Positions 24,307 through 30,060 of a DNA stretch of 64,000 nucleotides are shown piece by piece. The stretch comes from Zoroaster sp. YZ-2022. Its lineage: Eukaryota > Echinodermata > Asteroidea > Forcipulatida > Zoroasteridae. A program made the position numbers and the translations under genes. The DNA is taken from NCBI GenBank assembly GCA_029582265.1, contig CM055817.1, forward strand, positions 61,753,152 through 61,817,151, in the 5' to 3' direction. Position 1 is the first letter of the stretch. Every line of letters starts with the position of its first letter. A model generated the notes under the pieces. It had not been told where the DNA came from. It did no database searches and saw only the letters and a list, made by a program, of their open reading frames with translations.

Positions 24307-24584
24307 TACTTATTACTTATTCTCTTCATGATCCAGGACTCCAAAGCCAAGAACATGGAACATCACCTCCCCTAAGCAGCGCCCCCAAGGTAAGACGAAG
24401 ATAAACAGCGCCCCCACCGCTGACCCACAGTCTCTCCAGGGCGGCGGTGGGACGAGTTGTCGCCGAGAAGCGGAAGACAAGAGCCAGCATCGCCGACACT
24501 CACCAGACCGGAGAGGCCAGGGATGGAGAGGGTCAACTGGGAACCCGGACACGACGTAAGAGCTCTCGTACTATACGGAAGTGA
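13210..24584 (+). CDS. NCAPD3: NCAPD3, condensin-2 complex subunit D3 (3' half of a spliced gene)
   Basis: NCAPD3 is a HEAT-repeat subunit of condensin II. That nuclear complex compacts and resolves mitotic chromosomes, and D3 contributes to chromatin targeting. Exons in order encode stretches that align with the vertebrate C-terminal half: LVRKQSLTLLTHLLL, GSLFFHFITSLVDD, FQHFVESVFHFNAYDKH, TIYRFMLQHMTD, GVLPLNEDTNILLQDTLDIL, DYRNEVKD, AADRQLATEIEFDLRRFEEE, PISLAAQAIVNSARRAIAS, SRAISTPDQTIGNITF, KDLLVMFSPDQP and PRTWNITSP. Most splice sites are GT/AG, and phases fit at nearly all testable junctions. The RAISTP motif and the proline/threonine-rich basic tail are typical of D3. The 5' half is missing, either in the upstream gap or outside the window. 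About five small frame breaks occur, mainly at homopolymers, so this is either a real gene with consensus errors or a recently decayed copy. The gene identity is secure; exact exon limits near 20013-20180 and at the 3' end are not. Confidence 0.88.
13361..13782. mobile_element. TTAA-flanked MITE with CCCTAAC termini, right end expanded
   Basis: TTAA (13357-13360) precedes CCCTAACTTTTCC, and GGGAGTTAGGG precedes TTAA (13783-13786). Both subterminal regions carry TTTGGAGGAT-like sequence. Near the right end a ~43-bp unit (AGGTTATGTAAGCAAATGGG) is repeated four times. TTAA targets and CCCT ends are typical of piggyBac-type elements, so that class is inferred. Confidence 0.6.
13826..14045. repeat. 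dispersed repeat with one copy of a 57-bp minisatellite unit
   Basis: This shares AAGAGAAGTAGCCACC, GCCTGTATTGTGTCCAAACC and AATCCTCCAAAATTAAACAT with repeats at 21162-21480 and 26027-26640. Here the internal GGTTCAGGGACTTTGTCCTC unit occurs once; elsewhere it is amplified. It sits in an NCAPD3 intron. Confidence 0.75.
14096..14177 (+). CDS. NCAPD3: NCAPD3 exon with internal frame break
   Basis: The acceptor ATGTTTCAG is at 14095 and the donor GTAAGA at 14178. The frame opens EDYIK, then breaks near 14111-14116. It resumes one frame over as GSLFFHFITSLVDDAKEIRDF, where the vertebrate protein has VKWKGSLFFRF. The break looks like two single-base losses in a GG and an AA run. The phase into the next exon is also off by one, as if a G were lost at the exon/donor junction. 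Confidence 0.82.
14696..14798 (+). CDS. NCAPD3: NCAPD3 exon with frame break in a C run
   Basis: The acceptor TTTTTCTTGCAG precedes 14696; the donor GTGAGT follows 14798. It reads EFCLVQLLLKAT, then after a shift at 14731-14735 (CACCCAAC) reads NMLFQHFVESVFHFNAYDKH. Both halves align with adjacent parts of D3. The exon ends one base into a codon that the next exon completes correctly. Confidence 0.85.
14867..15423. mobile_element. MITE of the CCCTAACC family with an internal minisatellite
   Basis: The left end is CCCTAACCACCCC at 14867. The right end is GGGTTAGGG next to TTAA (15424-15427). The region 15095-15423 is a ~45-bp array of CTAGCCAGAATACC plus a GGGGTTAGGGTTAAAG segment, about eight copies. 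Internal sequence (CATAAGTGCTGAATATGAAA, GCATGGTGCATTTTGAAGA) is the reverse complement of the element at 15710-15944. Confidence 0.65.
15515..15635. repeat. ~115-bp repeat, partner at 17003-17115
   Basis: AAGATGAACACAGTGAC, then AAAAT.ACTGGCTCAT, GCAGCAGCA and GTGACCTTATCAT-like segments occur in the same order at both places, in NCAPD3 introns. There is no coding sense. Confidence 0.75.
15710..15944. mobile_element. MITE of the CCCTAACC family, compact copy
   Basis: TTAA (15706-15709) is followed by CCCCAACCCCTAGG. The right end is GGTGGTTAGGG followed by CTAA. Internal sequence matches the element at 14867-15423 in reverse orientation but without the expanded array, so it probably shows the ancestral length. 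Confidence 0.65.
16040..16195 (+). CDS. NCAPD3: NCAPD3 exon with frame break in a C run
   Basis: An acceptor (TGTTCTAG) precedes 16040 and a donor (GTAAAA) follows 16195. It reads YNQFSQTDHAKQMFSLKGAS, shifts at 16097-16105 (CTCCCAAC), then continues NANKRRTIYRFMLQHMTD and KLMAKLSQE. The vertebrate D3 has SLKGKSNKERR at the same place, so one extra C explains the shift. Confidence 0.87.
16285..16680. repeat. AT-rich repeat with ATCGCGATAT-type inverted motifs
   Basis: AAAATCGCGATTA, TATATCGCAATTAG, ATAATCGCGATATTATCG and GATATATCGTCATGACATTA are scattered over about 400 bp. They could form stems. This looks like a MITE relic, but I cannot fix its ends. The rest of the intron to 16896 shows nothing. 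Confidence 0.35.
16897..16986 (+). CDS. NCAPD3: NCAPD3 exon
   Basis: The acceptor TTTTTTAG precedes 16897; the donor GTACAA follows 16986. It reads VLAAIVDGVLPLNEDTN then ILLQDTLDILCCK with no break, aligning with the ILACFADGILPLD region of human D3. It starts and ends in phase 0. Confidence 0.88.
17003..17115. repeat. ~115-bp repeat, partner at 15515-15635
   Basis: This is the second copy of the intronic repeat with AAGATGAACACAGTGAC and ACTGGCTCATATACGCAGCA. From 17116 to 17445 I see no feature. Confidence 0.75.
17446..18032. mobile_element. foldback made of two opposed Penelope-type terminal sequences
   Basis: The left arm begins TTTCGGTTTGCGGTAACACC, and the right arm ends with its reverse complement near 18022. 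The left arm (AACTAACGTGAAGCTGAGG, GGTTCTGAAAAGAACC, CTTCGATTAGC) is the same sequence as 29755-30060 next to the Penelope-like ORF. The hammerhead-like core found there is degenerate here (GGCGA instead of GAAGA; GAAGC instead of GAAAC). It lies in the NCAPD3 intron where an expected exon is not found. Confidence 0.75.
18093..18172 (+). CDS. NCAPD3: NCAPD3 exon with frame break
   Basis: The acceptor TTGTACACAG precedes 18093; the donor GTCAGA follows 18172. It reads LEKMLTTLRHLM, then after a shift near 18141-18145 reads MKDYRNEVKD. The vertebrate counterpart is LEKNKIPALRELM...VMQDYRDELKD. It ends one base into the Asp codon completed by the next exon. Confidence 0.83.
18192..18469. mobile_element. 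TTAA-flanked MITE (CCCTCC family), 278 bp
   Basis: TTAA at 18188-18191 and 18470-18473 flank CTCCTGCTAC...GTAGTTGGAGGG. Internal CAGTCAACTGCCTGTTGACC, GACCCAAATGTGCAC and AAGTATATCAACATTTTGAC match the copy at 22721-23018 in the same orientation. Confidence 0.75.
18588..19088. repeat. foldback with amplified ~80-bp arm unit
   Basis: 18588-18690 holds GGCCAAAGTCATGGTACAGC in one orientation. 18780-19088 holds the opposite strand, GCTTGGCTGTACCATGACTT, about four times, with GAGAGTCACAGGCAAAGCCT in each unit. Related copies lie at 21902-22424 and 25041-25778. One arm of a foldback element has apparently grown into a minisatellite. Confidence 0.8.
19181..19351 (+). CDS. NCAPD3: NCAPD3 exon (acidic/charged helix)
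   Basis: The acceptor TTTTCATCAG precedes 19181. It reads ILAADRQLATEIEFDLRRFE followed by EEQAEAAKRQQAP, aligning with [20 protein letters not shown] of D3 in matching phase. The donor at 19352 (GTAAAC) is a guess; downstream residues are poorly conserved. Confidence 0.85.
19520..19815. repeat. array of a ~56-bp palindrome-bearing unit
   Basis: TACGACCTTGTTGCACTGA alternates with its partner GCAACAAGGTCGTAACTATG, about six times, so each unit can fold on itself. Outlying halves occur at 19380-19430. It lies in an NCAPD3 intron just after the exon at 19181. Confidence 0.75.
20013..20180 (+). CDS. NCAPD3: NCAPD3 exon (Pro/Thr-rich linker), limits uncertain
   Basis: After the acceptor TTTCTCTCCCAG the frame reads AASNCSPRIIRTP, then AAAVDTPPATPKATPLEETP. 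This matches the low-complexity, phosphorylatable linker of D3 in character but not residue by residue. The donor at 20181 (GTGTAA) leaves the phase that the next exon needs. The phase from the previous exon is not satisfied. Confidence 0.6.
20415..20733. mobile_element. TTAA-flanked MITE (CCAGTTCGC family), 319 bp
   Basis: TTAA (20411-20414) then CCAGTTCGCACCGGG; the other end is CCTCCGACACGAACTGG then TTAA (20734-20737). The reverse-oriented relative is at 27225-27479 and a longer relative at 60605-62467. All share AAAAAGTTTTTC and GTGTATACACGGCCTCCGA-like subterminal sequence. The TTAA target suggests a piggyBac-type transposase in trans (inference). Confidence 0.8.
20799..20997 (+). CDS. 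NCAPD3: NCAPD3 exon (C-terminal tail)
   Basis: The acceptor TTTTTATTAG precedes 20799; the donor GTGAGG follows 20997. It reads PISLAAQAIVNSARRAIASA, then a lysine/proline-rich run ending KEKQQVTQNK. The first part aligns with [20 protein letters not shown] of vertebrate D3. It ends in phase 0. Confidence 0.87.
21162..21480. repeat. dispersed repeat with 4-copy 57-bp minisatellite
   Basis: AAGGAAAGAAAGAAGTAGCC and AATCCTCCAAAATTAAACAT are followed by four tandem units of AGGTTCAGGGGGCTTTGTCC plus AGACCAAAGGGAGACCCAGG. This is the same family as 13826-14045 (one unit) and 26027-26640 (about eight). Frames rich in SSRPKGDPG are products of this unit, not genes. Confidence 0.85.
21522..21689 (+). 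CDS. NCAPD3: NCAPD3 exon with RAISTP motif
   Basis: The acceptor ATCGTCTCAG precedes 21522. It reads TPLRPNMKSRAISTPDQTI then GNITF, matching KRAISTPEKSISDVTF of human D3, and goes on to a proline-rich DLSVIPPPRPL. The donor is taken as GTGTAT at 21690. The phase to the next exon fits only if one G is missing at the junction, as in the exon ending at 14177. Confidence 0.87.
21902..22424. mobile_element. foldback element with ~75-bp inverted ends, 523 bp
   Basis: The left end GGGCCAAAGTCATGGTACAG is inverted at the right end (ACCATGACTTTGGCCC, near 22414). Arms include AAGCCCGGCCAGGCCCAGG. Unlike 18588-19088 and 25041-25778 the arms are single copy, so this may be the basic form. A retroelement tail is inserted in it (22003-22137). 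Confidence 0.75.
22003..22137 (+). mobile_element. nested 3' tail of a non-LTR retroelement
   Basis: The host sequence is split between TTTTGCGAGTC and TCCTGTAACAATACAG, which are continuous (in reverse) near 18735-18760. The inserted ~130 bp ends AATAAATTCAATCAATCAAT, a typical short-repeat LINE or SINE tail, so this is probably a 5'-truncated insertion. Confidence 0.65.
22468..22549 (+). CDS. NCAPD3: NCAPD3 exon
   Basis: The acceptor CTGTCCGTAG precedes 22468; the donor GTAAGT follows 22549. The frame TPQLEIENNKDLLVMFSPDQ ends two bases into a Pro codon. It aligns with NDILCLSLPDKPPP of human D3, and the last codon is completed in phase by the next exon. Confidence 0.82.
22721..23018. mobile_element. 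TTAA-flanked MITE (CCCTCC family), 298 bp
   Basis: TTAA at 22717-22720 and 23019-23022 flank CCCTCCTACTATTGC...GTAGTAGTAGGAGGG, a clean terminal inverted repeat. It is internally collinear with 18192-18469. From 23023 to 23930 I see nothing I can name. Confidence 0.82.
23940..24311 (+). mobile_element. tRNA-derived SINE with (ATT)n tail
   Basis: The head GAGCGGTCTAGCTTACCGGA with a B box GGTTCGAATCC (23998-24008) looks like a tRNA-derived pol III promoter. The body includes GTGTCCTTGAGCAAGACACT and the 3' end GTGCGCTATATAAGTCC followed by (ATT)n. A second copy is at 33224-33484. It lies in the NCAPD3 intron just before the last exon. Confidence 0.85.
24337..24584 (+). CDS. NCAPD3: NCAPD3 3'-terminal coding exon(s), end uncertain
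   Basis: The acceptor TCATGATCCAG precedes 24337. It opens TPKPRTWNITSPKQRPQ, matching PPPQPQQWNVRSPARN of human D3. A possible donor lies at 24390 (GTAAGA). Reading on with a one-base shift gives a basic tail ending RTRRKSSRTIRK and a stop at 24582-24584, similar in character to the vertebrate end (RRSLRKTPLK). Another frame stops at a TAA at 24556-24558. I cannot choose between an intron and an indel. Confidence 0.65.
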
Positions 24585-24631
24585 TGCCAACATGGTGCCT
24601 GGCCAGGAAGGGTATGGGAAAGTTCGTCGCA

Positions 24632-25009
24632 GCTTTCACAAAGTGACATATTCATCCACATAGTGGTAAAATCGTGTTGCAAGATATAAGCGATTAAAGT
24701 TTTAAAATCGGTTTCGATGTCATTTTGATCTCAAAGATCATTAATTTTTACTTTGTTAGAAAGCTGAAATCTCAAATGACATGTAACTGTATTTGTTTTG
24801 TGGAAAGAAGTAACATACTTATAAACCAAACCGTCACTTCGTGAAAACTGTACACGCTGTTTTCACAAAGTAACCTTTCCTGTGCATATAGGGACACGCG
24901 TCAACTTTGTGGAACACATGTGTGGTGTGATCGAATTGTGTCACTTAGTGAAAATTCAAATACATGCAGTAATACATGCACAAGGCTGCGATCGGTCACT
25001 TCGTGAAAA
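24632..25009. mobile_element. possible MITE with TTTCACAAAGTGAC ends
   Basis: TTTCACAAAGTGAC near 24633 faces GTCACTTCGTGAAAAC near 24994. The same motif recurs inside in both orientations (24834, 24862, 24950). Ends and target duplication are not clear. Confidence 0.4.
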
Positions 25010-25040
25010 CTTAAAACCACAGTCGACTCCAATTTTATAA

Positions 25041-25778
25041 AAACCTAATCACAAAAGACAGATTAGGAGGCCAGGAAGCCTAGGCCTGGCCAGGCTTCTC
25101 AAAGGCTTGGCTGTACCATGACTTTGGCCCTCCTCCCTTAGAGAGTCACAGGCAAAGCCTGGGCCTGGCCGGGCTTCTCAAAGGCTTGGCTGTACCATGA
25201 CTTTGGCCCTCCTCCTTGAGAGTCACAGGCAAAGCCTGGGCCTGGCCGGGCTTCTCAAAGGCTTGGCTGTACCATGACTTTGGCCCTCCTCCCTTGGAGA
25301 GTCACAGGCAAAGCCTGGGCCTGGGCCTGGCCGGGCTTCTCAAAGGCTTGGCTGTACCATGACTCTGGCCCTCCTCTCTTGGAGAGTCACAGGCAAAGCC
25401 TGGGCCTGGCCGGGCTTCTCAAAGGCTTGGCTGTACCATGACTCTGGCCCTCCTCCTTTGGAGAGTCACAGGCAAAGCCTAGGCCTGGCCGGGCTTCTCA
25501 AAGGCTTGGCTGTACCATGACTCTGGCCCTCCTCCTTTGGAGAGTCACAGGCAAAGCCTAGGCCTGGCCGGGCTTCTCAAAGGCTTGGCTGTACCATGAC
25601 TCTGGCCCTCATCCCTTGGAGAGTCACAGGCAAAGCCTGGGCCTGGCCGGGCTTCTCAAAGGCTTGGCTGTACCATGACTTTGGCCCTCCTCCCTTGAGA
25701 GTCACAGGCAAAGCCTGGGCCTGGCCGGGCTTCTCAAAGGCTTGGCTGTACCATGACTCTGGCCCTCATCCCTTGAGT
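25041..25778. repeat. minisatellite, ~76-bp unit, about 9 copies
   Basis: CTTCTCAAAGGCTTGGCTGT, ACCATGACT(T/C)TGGCCCTCCT and GAGTCACAGGCAAAGCCT repeat in order. The first copy is preceded by CACAAAAGACAGATTAGGAG, the internal part of the 21902-22424 foldback. This is therefore one arm of that element amplified in tandem. Confidence 0.88.
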
Positions 25779-26026
25779 GTAGCACAAATTAACAAGAATT
25801 TAGATGATTGAAAGATGGGCTAAAGTCAGTGCGGTAGAAGCATGTAAATAATCTCTTTAGGAGTTGTAATAAGTGTTGATTCTGAGAAGAACCGGGTGGT
25901 GAGAAACTCAACATTTCAATCAGCATACTCAGTGGTCGTCCACTGATTCTTCTTGGAACCAACAACAGATTGTTACATGGTGCTATCGCAAATCTTACTC
26001 CTTTTGAATTTTTTTGAAAATATTTT

Positions 26027-26640
26027 TTAAAGAAGAGAAGTAGCCACCAAGGAAAGAAAGAAAAAGCCTGTATTGTGTCCAAACCTCTAGTTTCGTATTT
26101 GTGGGGGATGTGTCGATTCTGTAAATCCTCCAAAATTAAACATCCAGGAGGTTCAGGGGGCTTTGTCCTCTAGACCAAAGGGAGACCCAGGCCTGCTACC
26201 CACAGGAGGTTCAGGGGGCTTTGTCCTCCAGACCAAAGGGAGACCCAGGCCTGCTACCCACAGGAGGTTCAGGGGGCTTTGTCCTCTAGACCAAAGGGAG
26301 ACCCAGGCCCGCTACCCACAGGAGGTTCAGGGGCTTTGTCCTCCAGACCAAAGGGAGACCCAAGCCCGCTACCCACAGGAGGTTCAGGGGGCTTTGTCCT
26401 CTAGACCAAAGGGAGATCCAGGCCCGCTACCCACAGGAGGTTCAGGGGGCTTTGTCCTCTAGACCCAAAGGGAGACCCAGGCCTGCTACCCATAGGAGGT
26501 TCAGGGGGCTTTGTCCTCTAGACCAAAGGGAGACCCAGGCCTGCTACCCACAGGAGGTTCAGGGGGGCTTTGTCCTCTAGACCAAAGGGAGACCCAGGCC
26601 TGCTACCCATTTTCCAGGATTTTTTACTTTTGTTAAATCA
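26027..26640. repeat. dispersed repeat with ~8-copy 57-bp minisatellite
   Basis: The flanks (AAGAGAAGTAGCCACC, GCCTGTATTGTGTCCAAACC, AATCCTCCAAAATTAAACAT, ATTTTTTACTTTTG) match 13826-14045. The central unit AGGTTCAGGGGGCTTTGTCC repeats about eight times from 26149 to 26613. Confidence 0.88.
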
Positions 26641-26837
26641 CACCTCTGTAAATGGTAATAAATATCTATCTTCTGTGTATTGTTATTATTTCTGTTTTGT
26701 AGTACCCACCCACCTTGAGTGGGCTTTTTGAGATTATGATGGGTGACCTTCGTAAAAAAAATAATAATAATAATGAATAAATATGGGCATATTTAATACA
26801 AATTCCTTGAAAGTAAAATAAATCATATGTTAACTTG

Positions 26838-27224
26838 TTTCAGGCCTCCCAGCGAAACCTATAAACCTATAAAAACCTAATTATTTCAAAATGGGAACCT
26901 TTATTCCCCCCAAAAAACCTATAAAAACCTATATTTTAATCTCCTGCAACACATTTTCAATTCCTCATAAAATTTCATGGCTTTGAAGAAAAATTACTTT
27001 CCAAGTAGAAAGAGATGAAGCCAAAACAGTAGCCAAACTGTAACATGTGTACCGCTCTTAGCTTTTCTGCCGGACAGGGTATGTGGGTAATGTACTTGGT
27101 TGCAGAAGGTAGGGCAATTTACCAAAAACTTGTTACTTAACACTGTATAATCACGGGAAATAAACTATAAAAGCCTATATTTGGTAAACCTATAATCTAT
27201 ATTTTGCTTTAAAAACCTATTTAA
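26838..27224. repeat. AT-rich repeat with ACCTATAAAAACCTAT motifs
   Basis: AAACCTATAAAAACCTA-type motifs occur at 26868-26940 and again at 27160-27220 and 27484-27500, around the MITE at 27225. GCCTCCCAG near 26866 and CACTGGGAG near 27508 may be opposed ends of one element. That reading is tentative. Confidence 0.35.
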
Positions 27225-27479
27225 CCAGTTCGCGTCGGAGGCCGTGTATACACGCAATTTTTTTTTGGACAGTGGATCGGAGAGCGTCTAAACACGCCAC
27301 AGGATTCTCGGGAATATTTGTATAGATTCCTGGTCTATGTGGCAACGAGCCATAAGCATACGGTGGAAGACGCGGTCTCACCGGTCACGCTCTGGTGAGC
27401 ACCATTGGTCGTGTTTGTGCGGTAAAAATAAACCCGCCACGGGGTTCGGAAAAACTTTTTTATTCCCGATGCGAACTGG
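27225..27479. mobile_element. TTAA-flanked MITE (CCAGTTCGC family), 255 bp
   Basis: TTAA at 27221-27224 and 27480-27483 flank CCAGTTCGCGTCGGAGG...CCCGATGCGAACTGG. It is internally the reverse of 20415-20733 (GTGTATACACGC, CATAAGCATACGGTGGAAGA, GGGGTTCGGAAAAAC). Confidence 0.85.
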
Positions 27480-27586
27480 TTAATAAACCTATATTTGGTA
27501 GATTAGGCACTGGGAGAGATCAGTGTAGAGGGATATTCGAGAATTCACTGGAAGTCTATGTTATTATTGAGGCAACTAGGTTGATA

Positions 27587-27850
27587 TACTAAAAACAATT
27601 TAGGGAACACCGGATTTTTAACATCAAATAGGTTTGAAATGTTCCATGAACCGGGATTTTCATTTGCAACCCCCTCTCTCTTTCAATAGTCATGTCATGA
27701 AATGTGTAATCACTACATGCATCCTTTATCATCTGTTTTATTGTGCAGTTGTTTCTCGTCAATTCTGTGAAACATTGTGTTTATCTGAAATAAATGATCT
27801 TGCTTTAACTGAGATTATTCCGGTGTTCCCTAAATTGTTTTGAGTAGTAT
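27587..27850. mobile_element. Tc1/mariner-type MITE
   Basis: Ends TACTAAAAACAATTTAGGGA and CCTAAATTGTTTTGAGTAGT form a ~30-bp inverted repeat (with ...GAACACCGG) flanked by TA. Another copy with the same ends lies at 63017-63250, its internal part inverted. The superfamily is inferred from the TA flank and end sequence. From 27851 to 28178 I see nothing. Confidence 0.7.
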
Positions 27851-28178
27851 ATTATGCTCAAAATTGTGAGCACTTATTGTGGTGACAGTTTTATAGGTTA
27901 TTTTTATGATATATTTCTAGAAAACTAGAGTTTTGAAACAGAAGTACCTGTTTACTGTGCCTTTTACCCTTGTCTCTCAGTCTCTGTGAGTTGTTTTCAA
28001 ATGTTTCCATTTTTTTCAGAGAATTTAAATTAGTGCTTCAAATTTAATTATAGATTTCAGGCAAGGGGGTTGGTACGCCCCGCCCCCGGCATTACCCCTC
28101 CCAAATATATATTGGCCTCTGACCTGGCCCCATAGAGCAATAGATAATTGGCATAAGTGGTCCGCCCACCAACATAGG

Positions 28179-28251
28179 GGCTGGTTAGCTCAGTTGGTAG
28201 AGCACTCGTACGGTATTTGAGACGTCATGGGTTCGAGTCCGGCATCAGCCA
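28179..28251 (+). tRNA. tRNA-like sequence, probably a pseudogene
   Basis: The 5' arm GGCTGGT pairs with ATCAGCC at the 3' end. A D stem GCTC/GAGC with AGTTGGTA loop and a T arm with GGGTTCGAGTCC follow. The anticodon arm is poor: with a 17-nt arm, position 33 is C rather than T, and the lower stem has a T-T pair. An inverted partner lies at 28432-28506. It is probably a tRNA-derived repeat rather than a working tRNA. Confidence 0.45.
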
Positions 28252-28280
28252 TTTTTTTCTTTGCTTGCCACCTGTTTTTT

Positions 28281-28411
<131 letters not shown>

Positions 28412-28431
28412 GGGTAGCGAGCAAAGAAAAT

Positions 28432-28506
28432 TGGCTGATGCCGGACCGAACCCGCGACCTCTCGATTACCGTACAATGAGTGCTCTACCAACTGAGCTAA
28501 CCAGCC
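28432..28506 (-). tRNA. tRNA-like sequence, inverted partner
   Basis: On the minus strand this starts GGCTGGTTAGCTCAGTTGGT and ends GGCATCAGCCA, with the same acceptor and D arms as 28179-28251 but a longer, different anticodon region. It is flanked on its inner side by TTTTCTTTGCTCGCTACC, matching the inner flank of the first copy. The two copies therefore form ~100-bp inverted arms. Confidence 0.45.
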
Positions 28507-28535
28507 CCATTATATATTATATATATGTATATATA

Positions 28536-28724
28536 TAGTAGTAGAAACTAGTGGAACGTTGGTTAACTCCGAGTTTCACGCGTTATGCGATCATCAGACA
28601 ACTGATAGTCACCAAGTGATTACTCCTATTATAGGAGTAATCACTTGGTGACTATCAGTTGTCTGATGATCGCATAACGCGTGAAACTCGGAGTTACAAC
28701 TACCAGAGTTCCACTAGTTTTACT
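28536..28724. repeat. long palindrome with 66-bp perfect arms
   Basis: 28564-28629 is the exact reverse complement of 28631-28696, centred on a single T at 28630. Beyond that the symmetry continues imperfectly to GTAGTAGAAACTAGTGGAAC on the left and GTTCCACTAGTTTTACTAC on the right. Each arm holds the core of a hammerhead ribozyme, one on each strand. Confidence 0.95.
28657..28701 (+). ncRNA. type I minimal hammerhead ribozyme motif
   Basis: Stem I is AGUUGU (28657-28662) with ACAACU (28696-28701), a perfect 6-bp match. The core CUGAUGA is at 28663-28669. Stem II is CGC (28671-28673) with GCG (28679-28681), with a U-U pair below it. The second core element GAAA is at 28683-28686. Stem III is ACU (28686-28688) with AGU (28692-28694) and a 3-nt loop. 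Cleavage is predicted after U28695. Minimal type I hammerheads of this form are known in Penelope-like elements and retrozymes. The opposed copy on the minus strand keeps the core but has a weaker stem I. Confidence 0.82.
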
Positions 28725-28810
28725 ACAAGTATATTACGCTCTGTCTATGTGGCATTGAGCACTCTACTTCAAGATAGACCGCTACATTTAAGTGTATATA
28801 TATGTATATA

Positions 28811-29366
28811 TACACCCATCACAACTTCTAAGTTCCCCCTAATATTTTTAAGAATATCTCAACAAGTATTGCATGAATTTTAAAAATTCAAAAAGCAAAT
28901 CACAGAATGACATGTTCTACACAGCTCGTAATGAAATGGTTGAAATTCAATCATGCATGCACAATTGACAGTGATTTGAATGAAAATTCAGCTGAAAAAA
29001 AAGTTGCAGTACAAAGCATTGCTTCAATGGCATGTTACACATGTATTTTTCTGTAAGAACTCCGTTATGGAGAAAAATGGAGGACCAATTCCATATTAAA
29101 CTCTTGCTCTACCCTTCTAAAACAATGGACATGCATGTTGCATGTTGCTCTTTGAATATTCTTTTCTTATTATGAAACAGCCATCGATACCATTGTTATT
29201 GATGCATTGTTATTGTGCATGCATGATTGAATTTCAACCATTTCATTACGAGCTGTGTAGAACATGTCATTCTGTCATTTGCTTTTTGAATTTTTTAAAT
29301 TCATGCAATACTTGTTGAGAAATTCTTAAAAATATTAGGGGGAACTTAGAAGTTGTGATGGGTGTA
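28811..29366. mobile_element. foldback MITE with ~165-bp inverted arms
   Basis: The left arm starts TACACCCATCACAACTTCTA; the right arm ends TAGAAGTTGTGATGGGTGTA. Arms also share ATTCAATCATGCATGCA and GAGCTGTGTAGAACATG in opposite orientation, with ~235 bp between. TATA-rich DNA flanks both ends. From 29367 to 29754 the sequence is AT-rich with no feature. Confidence 0.85.
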
Positions 29367-29754
29367 TGTATATATATGTATATATATGTATTTCTTATCA
29401 TGTAATTTATGAGCAGTTTTTAATTACATTAATTATTTTTAATGAAAAAATGCATTCCTTTTTTTGTGTACTGTTTTTATGATGTAAGAAGGAACAAGAA
29501 AAATAGTGCCATCTTCTGTTTTCAAATTTAAAATAATCATAGATCAAGGACCAAAAAAGGAGTTAAGAAAATTAGGAAACATGAATAACATTAGAAAATA
29601 AAAACTATTTGAAAAACGAAGAATTTTTTGTTAACTTGGAAATCAGAAAATTATATTTTTTCTTATTCCTTTAATTAAACATCGTGAAAACGATTGTTAT
29701 TCTTGTTTTTCCTGTGTGTACTGAGCAAAAACGTAAAATGAAATAAAGTTTATA

Positions 29755-30060
29755 TCGTTTCGGTTTGCGGTAACACCATGTGTTATCTCAACTAACGTGA
29801 AGCTGAGGTACAGGTTCTGAAAAGAACCGTATCGTACAACTCGTATCTCAACCTTCGTTAAGTGAGAAAGGTTCAAGGAGAACCAATTTTCGGGCAACTC
29901 GTTTTTCTCTACTGTCGCTAAGTGAGAAATATGGTTCAGGGAGAACCACGGGGACTTCACGGGTTAATATGGTTCAGGGAGAACCATGGGGACTTCACGG
30001 ATTATTCTCAACGTTTCGATTAGCCTGCTCTAATCTTCTTCAGGAGAATGAAGAGTGTTG
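29755..30060 (-). mobile_element. Penelope-like element terminal (pLTR-type) region
   Basis: Read on the minus strand, this follows and overlaps the end of the Penelope-like ORF. It holds the hammerhead-like motif, two near copies of a GTGAAGTCCC...GGTTCTCCCTGAACCAT segment, and an end GGTGTTACCGCAAACCGAAA. The same sequence occurs in opposed copies at 17446-18032, which supports a mobile terminal unit. Confidence 0.7.
30001..30051 (-). ncRNA. hammerhead-like ribozyme motif in the Penelope terminal region
   Basis: On the minus strand AUUCUC precedes CUGAAGA (30037-30043 on the + strand). A stem GAUUAG/CUAAUC with loop AGCAGG is followed by GAAAC (30013-30017), then GUU and GAGAAU, which pairs perfectly with AUUCUC. 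This is the hammerhead layout with a two-pair stem III, as reported for Penelope-like elements. One extra A lies between the first core and stem II, so activity is uncertain. Confidence 0.6.
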
